From positions 1 to 34,294 of the forward strand of contig JAFDVV010000070.1 in the NCBI GenBank assembly GCA_018268775.1: a DNA stretch of 34,294 nucleotides, read 5' to 3'. The notes under the pieces were generated by a model, which was not told the origin of the DNA, made no database searches, and was given only the letters and a program-made list of their open reading frames with translations. Positions 7,915 to 15,989 of this stretch are shown here, one piece after another (position 1 is the first letter of the stretch; each line of letters starts with the position of its first letter). This DNA is from Acidobacteriota bacterium (GTDB lineage Bacteria > Acidobacteriota > Terriglobia > Terriglobales > Acidobacteriaceae). Both the position numbers and the translations under genes were made by a program.

Positions 7915-9288
7915 ATGAGCCAGATACACCCCATCGACGTAATCCTGCACAAGCGTGACGGCGTTGCCCTTACCGACGACGAGATCGAAGCGTTCGTTCG
8001 AGCGATCGTCGAGCGGACGCCGGAACGGCAGCTTGTTACCGACGCGCAGATTGCATCTCTCCTGATGGCGGTCTTTGAACGTGGGTTGAACGCTCGCGAG
8101 CTTGCGACGCTTACTGCGGCCATGCGATTCTCCGGCGACACCTTCGACGCGGGCCCGTTGAAGACCTTCACTGTCGACAAGCATTCGACCGGAGGTGTCG
8201 GCGACAAGACATCGCTGTTGATTGCACCTGTCCTCGCCGCTGCGGGACTCGCCCATCCGACGCCCGAGGGAGTTCCAGGAATTTGCGTTCCAATGATAAG
8301 TGGGCGCTCGCTTGGACACACGGGAGGGACGCTGGACAAGCTGGAGACAATTCCAGGATTCGACACCCAGCTCAACCTTCGACAACTGGCCGATACGCTG
8401 ATTAAGTGCGGCGCGGCGCTGATCGGTCAGACGCCGCGAATTGTTCCGGCAGACCGTATCCTATACGCCCTGCGAGACCATACAGGAACGGTCGAATCGC
8501 CGTTTCTTATCACGGCAAGCATCATGAGCAAAAAGCTTGCGGAATCGTTGAACGCCCTGGTTTTGGACGTCAAGGTTGGCTGTGGCGCCTTTATGCCAAC
8601 TTACGAGAAGTCGAAACAACTGGCTGAATTGCTGGTTCAGACGGGAGAGGCTGCGGGAACGAGAACCGCCGCACTTCTTACCAGTATGGACCAGCCGCTT
8701 GGACGTTTTTCGGGCACCTGGGTCGAGGTGTGGGAGTGCGTCGACATCATGAAGCAGATCAGGCACCCCATGTCTGCCGATTTGATCGAGCTTTCGAATA
8801 TCCTCTCTGGCTGGATGCTCTATTTTGCAGGCCAGGCCAAGACTCCGGGAGCCGGCGCAGAGCTTTCAAACAAGATTTTGGTATCCGGTGAAGCCTATAA
8901 GGCATGGCTCAAGATCGTCGAAACGCAGGGTGGCGACATATCGGTGTTTGACGACCCTGCTGCTCACCACAAGCCAAAGGCAACCCGCGCCGTCACGGCG
9001 GACCGGGACGGTTTTCTGCACTCAATGAATTGCAAACAGGTGGGCTGGGCCGTGCAGCGGCTTGGGGCCGGACGCGAAAAGCCAGGCGATCCGGTAAGCG
9101 CACATGCAGGCGTAGAATCGCACGCCAAACTTGGTGACTGGCTAAGAAAAGACCAGCCTGTTTTCACGCTCTACTCTGAAGACCCGCGTCTGCTCGACGA
9201 GCCAGAGCAAATGCTCCGCGAAACACTGGCTATCTCCACTGTGCCTCCAGAGAAACAGGCGTTGGTGCGTGAAACCGTCACTGCCTGA
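7915..9288 (+). CDS. deoA: Thymidine / pyrimidine-nucleoside phosphorylase
   Basis: Cytosolic enzyme that splits thymidine, deoxyuridine or uridine with phosphate into base and (deoxy)ribose-1-phosphate. It has 457 residues. The family signature runs through KHSTGGVGDKTS and SGRSLGHTGGTLDKLE. SIMSKKLAESLNALVLDVKVG carries the phosphate- and pyrimidine-binding residues, and a C-terminal alpha/beta domain follows. The ATG at 7915 lies 4 bp after the cdd stop; an earlier in-frame ATG at 7879 lies within cdd and is disfavoured. Its pairing with cdd and the downstream transporter fits nucleoside catabolism. Sequence alone does not separate DeoA (thymidine-specific) from Pdp (broad specificity). 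Confidence 0.94.
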   Translation: MSQIHPIDVILHKRDGVALTDDEIEAFVRAIVERTPERQLVTDAQIASLLMAVFERGLNARELATLTAAMRFSGDTFDAGPLKTFTVDKHSTGGVGDKTSLLIAPVLAAAGLAHPTPEGVPGICVPMISGRSLGHTGGTLDKLETIPGFDTQLNLRQLADTLIKCGAALIGQTPRIVPADRILYALRDHTGTVESPFLITASIMSKKLAESLNALVLDVKVGCGAFMPTYEKSKQLAELLVQTGEAAGTRTAALLTSMDQPLGRFSGTWVEVWECVDIMKQIRHPMSADLIELSNILSGWMLYFAGQAKTPGAGAELSNKILVSGEAYKAWLKIVETQGGDISVFDDPAAHHKPKATRAVTADRDGFLHSMNCKQVGWAVQRLGAGREKPGDPVSAHAGVESHAKLGDWLRKDQPVFTLYSEDPRLLDEPEQMLRETLAISTVPPEKQALVRETVTA

Positions 9289-9482
9289 GCCGCAGTTTGG
9301 CCGCGACAGACTGAAAACGATGTGGCAGTTCATCTAGACCGGCCCAGTTAAAATCGAGAATTTCATCTCCGTTGCAACGTCTATTTGACAGATAATGGGT
9401 GAAATATCTCTCGGCGGAACCATGGGCCCATCTTTTTCGACAGTAAAGAGAGGCCTGCCGACAAAAGAAAGTATGGAGCCTG
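9289..9482 (+). promoter_or_regulatory. Intergenic region before the GGDEF gene with candidate promoter
   Basis: A 194-bp gap between deoA and the GGDEF gene. It contains a perfect TTGACA (9385-9390) directly followed by GATAAT (9391-9396). Either could be a promoter element, but their adjacency means they cannot serve as the -35 and -10 of one promoter. A perfect palindrome ATGGGCCCAT lies at 9422-9431, and a GGAG stands about six bases before the ATG at 9483. No ORF is supported. The GGDEF gene may therefore have its own promoter rather than only reading through from deoA. Confidence 0.3.
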
Positions 9483-10790
9483 ATGAACTACGCCTTTCTC
9501 CCTGATCTGTCGGCACTGGCGATTCTCATCGCTATTCTGCTGCTCATGCGGCGGCGGCATCCGCAGGAACAAGCAGATATCTGGCTCATTGGTCTGTTCA
9601 TTACGCTCATCGAATCCATCGCACACATCTTTTATTCCCAGACCGGCATGCCTGCTACGGCGCTGCACGTCATCGTGTTGGACTGTTATCTCCTCGCGGG
9701 CATGGTATTCACCTGGGACTCCAGCTCACATCCCTTGCCTGTAAGGACACGGCTTCTTTACCTGGCGCTGAATGGCCTGCCCCTGCTGGCCCTGAACACA
9801 GCCTACGGCATGCATATCTATAAGAGTGCCGCATATTATCCCTGGATTGCTCTTGGGCTGCTTATTGCAATCGGAAGCTCGATCGTTCTCCGCCGTCCAT
9901 GGCTTGTAACCGTAGTGCATCTGGCAGGCTGGGTAGGAATCGCGGCACTCGCGTATAACGGAAAATTCCGGGAACTTGTTTATTGGAGCCTCGGCGGAGT
10001 CTACGCGGTAGCGGGCCTGAAGTTTCAAAGACGTCTGCCTGGCAGGAGCACAGGGCGGCTGGCTATCCTCACAGGGTTTTACATCTGGGCCCTCTGCTTC
10101 TTTGTCCATCCATTTATCGTCAGTCTGCGCGCGTACGCCGATATCGCATCGCATGTGTGGAACATGCAGAAGTCGCTTATCTCCATCGGGATGATCCTCA
10201 TCATGCTGGAGGAACAGGTTTCATGCAACCGATGGCTGGCCTTACACGACGAATTGACCGGTCTGCCGAACCGCAGGGCCTTTGAGGACCATCTTGCAAC
10301 GGCCCTGGATCGTTGCCGCCGCTCCGAAACGACTCTAGCGCTCTTCATGCTCGATCTCGACGGCTTCAAACAGATCAATGACAACTACGGACATCAGGCT
10401 GGCGATCAACTGCTGCGACACGTCGCCGGCAGTCTTCGAGAGCACGTTCACGGCTTCGATTCCCTTGCCCGTCTTGGCGGCGATGAGTTTACTTTGGTTT
10501 CTTACGATGCCGGACATACGCGGTCTCCTGAACAGCTAAGCGAGACCATCCGCAGGGCCATCGAGCGGCCGTTTATCTTCGACGGTCAGGCGTTGAATGT
10601 CTCCGCTTCGATCGGAATTGCCATATTCCCGGAAGACGCGGCAGATCCAACTCGCCTGCTTCGCATCGCCGACCTGCGCATGTACTCACTGAAGCAGAAG
10701 CGGACTCCGCTGCGGCATATTCGGCTCGACAGCGTTCCTGCACTTACCGCCAGTGGAAGGTTCCGCAGCCGCGCCGCTGGCGGACTGTGA
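9483..10790 (+). CDS. Membrane diguanylate cyclase (GGDEF protein)
   Basis: Makes the second messenger c-di-GMP from two GTP. Of 435 residues, the first ~245 form about six to eight hydrophobic membrane segments with short loops and no recognised ligand-binding domain. The GGDEF domain begins at DELTGLPNRRAF (256-267) and has an intact GGDEF signature (332-336) and the DLDGFKQIND metal/substrate region (291-300), so it should be catalytic. The allosteric I-site RxxD normally found five residues before GGDEF reads HGFD, so product inhibition at that site is probably absent. No EAL domain is fused. It sits inside the nucleoside-salvage gene group, with no obvious functional reason. Confidence 0.93.
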   Translation: MNYAFLPDLSALAILIAILLLMRRRHPQEQADIWLIGLFITLIESIAHIFYSQTGMPATALHVIVLDCYLLAGMVFTWDSSSHPLPVRTRLLYLALNGLPLLALNTAYGMHIYKSAAYYPWIALGLLIAIGSSIVLRRPWLVTVVHLAGWVGIAALAYNGKFRELVYWSLGGVYAVAGLKFQRRLPGRSTGRLAILTGFYIWALCFFVHPFIVSLRAYADIASHVWNMQKSLISIGMILIMLEEQVSCNRWLALHDELTGLPNRRAFEDHLATALDRCRRSETTLALFMLDLDGFKQINDNYGHQAGDQLLRHVAGSLREHVHGFDSLARLGGDEFTLVSYDAGHTRSPEQLSETIRRAIERPFIFDGQALNVSASIGIAIFPEDAADPTRLLRIADLRMYSLKQKRTPLRHIRLDSVPALTASGRFRSRAAGGL

Positions 10791-10886
10791 CGGCCGTTAT
10801 CGCCGCATAAAATACCTGTTGCCTGGGGCCGATTCCCGTTACACTCATTCCACATACATGTCGTAACGTGCAGGAGAGCCACGCCT

Positions 10887-12125
10887 TTGCATCGATTTAT
10901 AGGTCTTTTGGGACTCACCGTCTTTCTCGGGATCGCCTATGTTTTTTCGACAGATCGCCGTGCGATTCGCTGGCGTACCGTGGCATGGGGACTTGGATTG
11001 CAGGTGCTGTTTGCCTTCCTCGTGATCAAGTGGACGTATGGGCAAACGTTACTGCATAAGGGCTCCGTTGCCGTAACCTCGCTTCTGGCGCATTCCGCCG
11101 ACGGTTCGTCGATGGTCTTCGGCAATCTTGGAACCCCCGGCAGTCCGCTCGCGGTATTTGCCTTCGCGGTACTTCCCACCATCATCTTCGTCTCTGCCTT
11201 CTTCGCCATCCTGTATCACATCGGACTGATGCAGAAGATCATTCGCATTGTCGCCTGGATCATGCAGCGAACCATGGGTACAAGCGGGGCCGAATCGACC
11301 AACGTTGCGGCGTCGATCTTTATGGGGCAGACGGAGGCCCCTCTGACTATCCGTCCGTTTCTCGATGGAGCTACGCGCTCTGAGCTGATGACCATCATGA
11401 CCTCGGGGATGGCGCACGTCTCCGGTGGAATCATGGCCGCATATATCAGTTTTGGCATCAATGCGCAGGATTTGCTCTCGGCCGTCATCATGACAGCTCC
11501 CGGGACGATCCTGGTTGCCAAGATGCTTGTACCGGAGACAGAGGTTCCCGCAACCGCCGGCACGGTCAAGATGCCTCCCAGTGAAGAACATAAGAACGAC
11601 AACTTCGTCGCCGCGATTGCGCGCGGGACCATCGACGGGGGCAAGCTGGCGTTCAACGTGGCCATCATGCTTATCAGCTTTCTCGCGCTGGTCGGTCTTT
11701 TCAACGCCATGATGCTTGCGACTTCGAACTTCCTCTGGGCACATGGGCACATTCCGTTTCCCCATTCACTCAACGCAGTGCTGGGAGTGATCGGCGCGCC
11801 GGTGGCATGGCTCATTGGAATCCCGTGGAAAGAAGCGCCCGCAATCGGCAATCTGTTGGGAACGCGCGCCGTGCTGAATGAGTTCGTTGCCTATACGCAG
11901 CTTGGAATTCAGAAATCGCAGTTATCGCCACGAACGTTTTCGATCGCCACCTTTGCCCTGTGCGGCTTTGCGAACATCGGTTCTATTGGCATGCAGATCG
12001 GCGGAATCGGGGCGCTGGCTCCGGAGCGCCGCAGCGATCTCGCTCAACTGGGTCTGCGTGCAATGCTCGCAGGAACGATGGCAAACCTTATGAGTGCCAG
12101 CATCGTCTCCATGCTGATTCATTAG
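10887..12125 (+). CDS. nupC: NupC-type concentrative nucleoside transporter
   Basis: Inner-membrane cation-coupled nucleoside importer of the CNT family, 412 residues, near the ~400 usual for bacterial NupC. Family hallmarks are the GTSGAESTNVAASIFMGQTEAP segment, followed by the ELMTIMTSGMAHVSGG segment and a C-terminal GFANIGSIGMQIGGIG stretch; these form the nucleoside and ion binding core. The best start is a TTG at 10887 with AGGAG about ten bases upstream; no ATG or GTG is available in frame nearby. It lies 96 bp after the GGDEF gene and on the same strand as cdd and deoA, consistent with supplying them with substrate. It converges on the small membrane-protein gene with 12 bp between stops. 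Confidence 0.93.
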   Translation: MHRFIGLLGLTVFLGIAYVFSTDRRAIRWRTVAWGLGLQVLFAFLVIKWTYGQTLLHKGSVAVTSLLAHSADGSSMVFGNLGTPGSPLAVFAFAVLPTIIFVSAFFAILYHIGLMQKIIRIVAWIMQRTMGTSGAESTNVAASIFMGQTEAPLTIRPFLDGATRSELMTIMTSGMAHVSGGIMAAYISFGINAQDLLSAVIMTAPGTILVAKMLVPETEVPATAGTVKMPPSEEHKNDNFVAAIARGTIDGGKLAFNVAIMLISFLALVGLFNAMMLATSNFLWAHGHIPFPHSLNAVLGVIGAPVAWLIGIPWKEAPAIGNLLGTRAVLNEFVAYTQLGIQKSQLSPRTFSIATFALCGFANIGSIGMQIGGIGALAPERRSDLAQLGLRAMLAGTMANLMSASIVSMLIH

Positions 12126-12137
12126 TCCGGATTGCAT

Positions 12138-12380
12138 TCAGGCCCGGCCGGCATCGCCCGCTCTTGGCTTGTAGCGAAATGTATAAAACCCGCCGAAGAG
12201 CGTCAGCAGCAAACCCCACCAGAACGTGGGGTGCAGTTGATGCAGCACCGTATTCGCCTCGTGCCCCCCAAACCATTCCCAGGCCCCATACGGCAGCAGA
12301 ACCAAGCCGTACAGTAAGGTCATGACGCCGACAAAGAACCAGATGCTTAGCGATTCCCCTCTTCCCGTTCCCTCTGCCAT
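12138..12380 (-). CDS. Small two-helix membrane protein, unknown function
   Basis: An 80-residue protein not assigned to a named family. It has two hydrophobic helices (about residues 11-33 and 48-67) joined by a short loop with Trp, His and Glu, and a basic tail. The ATG at 12380 is chosen over longer frames because a GGAG stands five bases before it and it falls 23 bp after the stop of the sodium:solute symporter, so the two should be co-transcribed. It could be a transporter accessory or stabilising subunit, but that is guilt by association only. Confidence 0.7.
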   Translation of the reverse strand: MAEGTGRGESLSIWFFVGVMTLLYGLVLLPYGAWEWFGGHEANTVLHQLHPTFWWGLLLTLFGGFYTFRYKPRAGDAGRA

Positions 12381-12403
12381 AAGCTCTCCGACGACTCCGT
12401 TCT

Positions 12404-14131
12404 CTAAAAGAAAATGACGTTGAGGGCGATGAAGACGACTGCAACGACACCTGCCCAGAAGATCGGCTTCTGCCACACTGACATTGCGCCATCATCGGGA
12501 ATTACAGTTGCGCCATAGACGAGCCCCTGCAGTTCCTCATCTGTCTTTGGTTTCGTCATCATACTGACGGCTACCGTGACGATAACGCAGACGAGCCAGC
12601 TCCAAAGCGCGCGATACATATTTTCAGCCATCGGCTGAGCATCGGGTGAAAGCGCAATACGCGCCAATGCCGCCTTCCCCCCAGTCTGCACATAGATAAA
12701 CATCGCGATGGAACTTGCCGTTCCGGCAAGCAAACCCCAGAAGCCGCCCGCACGTGTCGCCCGCTTCCACAGCATCCCCAGAATCACCGTGCCAAACAGC
12801 GGAGCAATAAAGAAGCTGAACAGCGCCTGCACATAGTCCATGATCGAGCTAGCATGGGCGACCAGATAAGCTGTGGCAATGGAGACCAGCATACCGGCAA
12901 CGGTCGACCAGCGCCCCATCGCAACATAATGTTTGTCTGAAGCATTCTTTTTGATGTATGCGCCATAGATGTCGTACGTCCACACCGTTGAAAATGCGCT
13001 TACGTTGCCGGCCATGCCGCTCATAAATCCGGCAACGAGAGCTGTGATTCCCAACCCTAGCAATCCGGGGCCGCAATAACGAATCAACATCAGCGGTAGC
13101 ACTTCGTCATACGCATGTTGGCCGGTCGCCTTGGCTATGTCACCAGGAACAAGGTGCATCAGGCTTCCATCGGGATTTTTCAGGACGGCCAGCGCGAGCA
13201 GGCCAGGCACAATCACAATCAGCGGCACCGCCATCTTGAATGCCGCTCCAATCACGGGAGCCATCTTCGCGGCCCTGAGGTTGTTTGCGGAAAGCACACG
13301 CTGCACCACGAGAAAATCGGTTGTCCAATAGCCGAAGCTGATAATCATGCCGAGTCCAAAGACAATGCCGGTCCAGTGAATTCCCATCGGATTGCCCTTG
13401 AAGCTCCCCAAAGTCGCCCAAAGATGCGTGTAGTCGTTGGACCCAACATTCGCTGCGATCTGCGTCTTGAGATTCGTCCACCCGCCCGCTTCGATCAGTC
13501 CGAGGATTGGGATCAGCGCGGCACCTGCCCAGATAAGCACAAACTGCAAGACCTCGTTGATGATGGCGGAGCGAAGCCCCCCCATCATTACGTAGACGGC
13601 TACTGTAATTGCTCCGATCCAGATCGAAAATGTGATATTCCATCCAAGCACTGTCTGCATCACCACGGCCATCGCAAACATGTTGACGCCCGACATCAGG
13701 ATCGTCATCAAGCCGAAACTGATTGCAGCAAGTCCTCGAGAGCCTTCTCCAAAACGAAGTTGCAGATAGCCAGGAACCGAATGCGTCTTCGAGATGTAGT
13801 AGAACGGCATCATCACGATGCCGAGAAACAGCATCGCGGGAATCGCTCCAACCCAGTACCAGTGCGTTGCCAGGATGCCGTACTGGTAGGCCGATCCGGC
13901 CCATCCCATCAATTCGAGCGACCCCAGGTTCGCGGAGACGAAGCTCAATCCGGCAATCCAGGCGCTCATTTCGCGGCCAGCCAGAAAGAACTCTTCACTC
14001 GTATTCGTCGATCCCTTTACGTAGAACCCAATGAAAAGAACGACCGCGAAATAGAGCGCAAGAATCAGGACGTCGATGCCGGAGAGATGAGTGAGCCTCT
14101 GAGATGTAAAAACCAAAGCGAGTGCCGACAT
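12404..14131 (-). CDS. Sodium:solute symporter (SSS/SLC5 family), sugar-type
   Basis: Inner-membrane Na+-coupled importer, 575 residues with about 13-14 predicted transmembrane helices. It begins with the helix LSGIDVLILALYFAVVLFIG. The SSS family core is seen in FFLAGREMSAWIAGLSFVSANLG, YYISKTHSVPGYLQLRFG and GYWTTDFLVVQRVLSA, all typical of the SGLT-like branch that carries sugars, inositol and similar polyols. AGGAAG stands six bases before the ATG. It lies downstream of the GntR gene with 160 bp between, which contain an AAACCGGTTT palindrome. The likely role is uptake of the sugar or oxidised sugar handled by the adjacent Gfo/Idh/MocA and TIM-barrel enzymes; the substrate is not readable from sequence. 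Confidence 0.93.
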   Translation of the reverse strand: MSALALVFTSQRLTHLSGIDVLILALYFAVVLFIGFYVKGSTNTSEEFFLAGREMSAWIAGLSFVSANLGSLELMGWAGSAYQYGILATHWYWVGAIPAMLFLGIVMMPFYYISKTHSVPGYLQLRFGEGSRGLAAISFGLMTILMSGVNMFAMAVVMQTVLGWNITFSIWIGAITVAVYVMMGGLRSAIINEVLQFVLIWAGAALIPILGLIEAGGWTNLKTQIAANVGSNDYTHLWATLGSFKGNPMGIHWTGIVFGLGMIISFGYWTTDFLVVQRVLSANNLRAAKMAPVIGAAFKMAVPLIVIVPGLLALAVLKNPDGSLMHLVPGDIAKATGQHAYDEVLPLMLIRYCGPGLLGLGITALVAGFMSGMAGNVSAFSTVWTYDIYGAYIKKNASDKHYVAMGRWSTVAGMLVSIATAYLVAHASSIMDYVQALFSFFIAPLFGTVILGMLWKRATRAGGFWGLLAGTASSIAMFIYVQTGGKAALARIALSPDAQPMAENMYRALWSWLVCVIVTVAVSMMTKPKTDEELQGLVYGATVIPDDGAMSVWQKPIFWAGVVAVVFIALNVIFF

Positions 14132-14188
14132 TCACACTTCCTGTTGTCCGTATTTGTGGCCAGATCACAATACTGCGGCGCACCTGCA

Positions 14189-14198
14189 AAACCGGTTT
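14189..14198. promoter_or_regulatory. Palindrome AAACCGGTTT, candidate operator
   Basis: A perfect 10-bp palindrome 58 bp upstream of the symporter start. Its 9-base flank ATAAACCGG (minus strand, 14192-14200) recurs on the plus strand at 15090-15098, just upstream of the GntR gene. Presence before both genes is what an autoregulating GntR protein controlling the transporter would need. The palindrome is short and may be chance. Confidence 0.3.
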
Positions 14199-14291
14199 AT
14201 TTCTCGCATAGAAATATATAGGAGCAAATCGCTATTGAGCCAGTACATTGGCTTGGCAATGCACGGCTCCCGCCGCACCGAGTAGAGTGGA

Positions 14292-15062
14292 CTACCCGTT
14301 GAAGCTGAACGAGCTACCCAGATCAATGTTGGCAAGATGGTTCTCGCGCTCCCAAAGATCGAATTCTTCCAGTCTTTCCCGCCCACTCGCCTGGATATGC
14401 TCCGACAACAGCCTTCGGGCGCCATCGGTATCGCAATCAACTACAGCCTGAAGGATCGCGCGATGATGCTTGTAGATGCGTTCCAGCTCTTCCCTCTTAT
14501 GCCCACTTCGCCTGATTGCAAAGATCCGGATCATCAAACGAGTGTCATTCACAACCTTCAAGATGCGCGCGTTGGCCGCAAGCCGAATCAACAGTGCATG
14601 GAATCCAAGGTCCGAAACGGCAAAGCGCTTCATCTGCTCAGCATTCAACTCCGGCTTGCCGGAGTCCTTCAGCTCCTTGATCAACACCTGCGTCTCGTCC
14701 AAAAGAGATTCCAGCCGCTTTCGATCTGTCGGCCGCACACCTTCACGGGCAGCCCTGCCAACGGCAAAGACCTCCAGTGCCTCTCGCAGTTCGTAAAGAT
14801 CGATAATTCCTTGTCGAGTCAGTTGCGTTACGACAATACCGCCACCCGGCCCAAGGTCTAAAAGACCTTCGGCGAGAAGTTGGCCCGCTGCTTCTCGAAC
14901 AGGGGTCCGGCTACTGCCCAGTTCCTTTGAGATCGCAAGCTCGGAGATGAGGGTCCCAGCGCGAAGCTCGCCGGTTGCAATCTTGTGCTGAATCAGTTGA
15001 TACGCCTTCATTCGTATCGACTGCTTGGCTCCTGGATGATGTGTACTGGATCGACGTGGCAT
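14292..15062 (-). CDS. GntR-family regulator with FCD effector domain
   Basis: DNA-binding regulator of the FadR/FCD subfamily, about 256 residues. The N-terminal winged helix-turn-helix contains LISELAISKELGSSRTPVREA. The C-terminal all-helical FCD domain has the Asp and His residues expected to bind metal or effector (D in VSDLGFHALLI, and KHHRAILQAV). The start is uncertain. The ATG at 15062 is chosen; it lacks a Shine-Dalgarno, but TATACT (15071-15076 on the minus strand) lies eight bases upstream, so the message could be leaderless. ATG at 15011 is also possible. It lies between the TIM-barrel enzyme and the symporter on the same strand and is the obvious local regulator of that unit. 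Confidence 0.9.
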   Translation of the reverse strand: MPRRSSTHHPGAKQSIRMKAYQLIQHKIATGELRAGTLISELAISKELGSSRTPVREAAGQLLAEGLLDLGPGGGIVVTQLTRQGIIDLYELREALEVFAVGRAAREGVRPTDRKRLESLLDETQVLIKELKDSGKPELNAEQMKRFAVSDLGFHALLIRLAANARILKVVNDTRLMIRIFAIRRSGHKREELERIYKHHRAILQAVVDCDTDGARRLLSEHIQASGRERLEEFDLWERENHLANIDLGSSFSFNG

Positions 15063-15155
15063 CGCAAACGAGTATATCGTGCTTGATCGATAAACCGGCG
15101 CAAAATGCCAATGCGGCCAAACATCACCTTGCACACTCCATCGGCATACGCCAAA

Positions 15156-15989
15156 TTACGCCATCCACTGCCGCAGTCTGGAGATTGCAGTTCTGATGTC
15201 TGCCGCTCTCTGCACGGGATCTTGCTCCTCCCGTTCGATGGTCAGCACGCCAGAATAGTTGAAGCCCTTCAGTGTCTTCAGAAAGCCTGGGAAATCCACC
15301 TCGCCGTCGCCCAGCGCACATTCCTTGCCCAGAAGGCCACTGCCGGGAACCGGAGACCTACCGTCCTTGCAGTGCACAGACAATACGTGACTCTGCAAAA
15401 GCCCAAGCGCCTCTAACGGATCACCGGAGCCGTAAAGAACCATGTTTGCAGGGTCGAAATTGACCTTCAGATTTTCCTTCCCCACATCCGCCAGAAAACC
15501 GAGCAGGACTTTTGCCGATTCCTGTCCCGTTTCCAATACAAAGTCCTGGCCATTTGCCGCCAGATCCGTACAAATCTCCTGAGTCAACGCAACGAGTTCT
15601 CCATATAACGGTTCAGAACGCTCGGCAGGAATAAAGCCGATGTGACAAGATACGGCGCGCACTCCAAGTTCATGCGCAAACCTTGCGACCTCCTTTGTAC
15701 GCGCAATCCGTTCGGCACGATATCGCCCCGTCGTAAACCCCACCGACTCGTGGACCGTTGCCAGATCGGAGTAGTCTTCTCCCGCATAAGAACAGACTGC
15801 GCTCGTAACAATCACAGGAGATGTGGACAACGCTGTCTTCCAGTCAACAACCGCAGATGCGCAGTTCAACGTTGGCGGAACGCCAAGCTGGATTGATCGC
15901 AGACCGAAATCCGTGACAAACTTCAGCGTCTCTTCGGCCGTGCCCTCTGCCCAGACTACAAGACCGATCTCCGGCATTACGCTTTCCAT
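15156..15989 (-). CDS. Sugar phosphate isomerase/epimerase-like TIM-barrel protein (cytoplasmic)
   Basis: A 277-residue xylose-isomerase-like / AP-endonuclease-2-like TIM barrel. Probable metal ligands are the Glu in VLETGQE, Asp in NFDPAN, His in HCKDG and the Glu of TIEREEQ near the C-terminus. There is no signal peptide, so it is cytoplasmic. The ATG at 15989 lies inside the 3' end of the upstream dehydrogenase gene (13-bp overlap) with AAGGA six bases before it, so the two are translationally coupled. Relatives isomerise keto-sugars or act with Gfo/Idh/MocA dehydrogenases in inositol or 3-keto-sugar pathways; substrate unknown. It differs from the exported TIM-barrel protein at 25103-26251. 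Confidence 0.9.
   Translation of the reverse strand: MESVMPEIGLVVWAEGTAEETLKFVTDFGLRSIQLGVPPTLNCASAVVDWKTALSTSPVIVTSAVCSYAGEDYSDLATVHESVGFTTGRYRAERIARTKEVARFAHELGVRAVSCHIGFIPAERSEPLYGELVALTQEICTDLAANGQDFVLETGQESAKVLLGFLADVGKENLKVNFDPANMVLYGSGDPLEALGLLQSHVLSVHCKDGRSPVPGSGLLGKECALGDGEVDFPGFLKTLKGFNYSGVLTIEREEQDPVQRAADIRTAISRLRQWMA

Noticed and set aside
9422..9431. Palindrome ATGGGCCCAT as an operator
   Set aside because: It is short and GC-rich, with no second copy or regulator linked to it; likely chance.
13115..14221. Plus-strand open frame of 368 codons opposite the sodium symporter
   Set aside because: The composition (many His, Arg, Asn, Gln) is that of an antisense shadow, and the symporter on the other strand is unambiguous.
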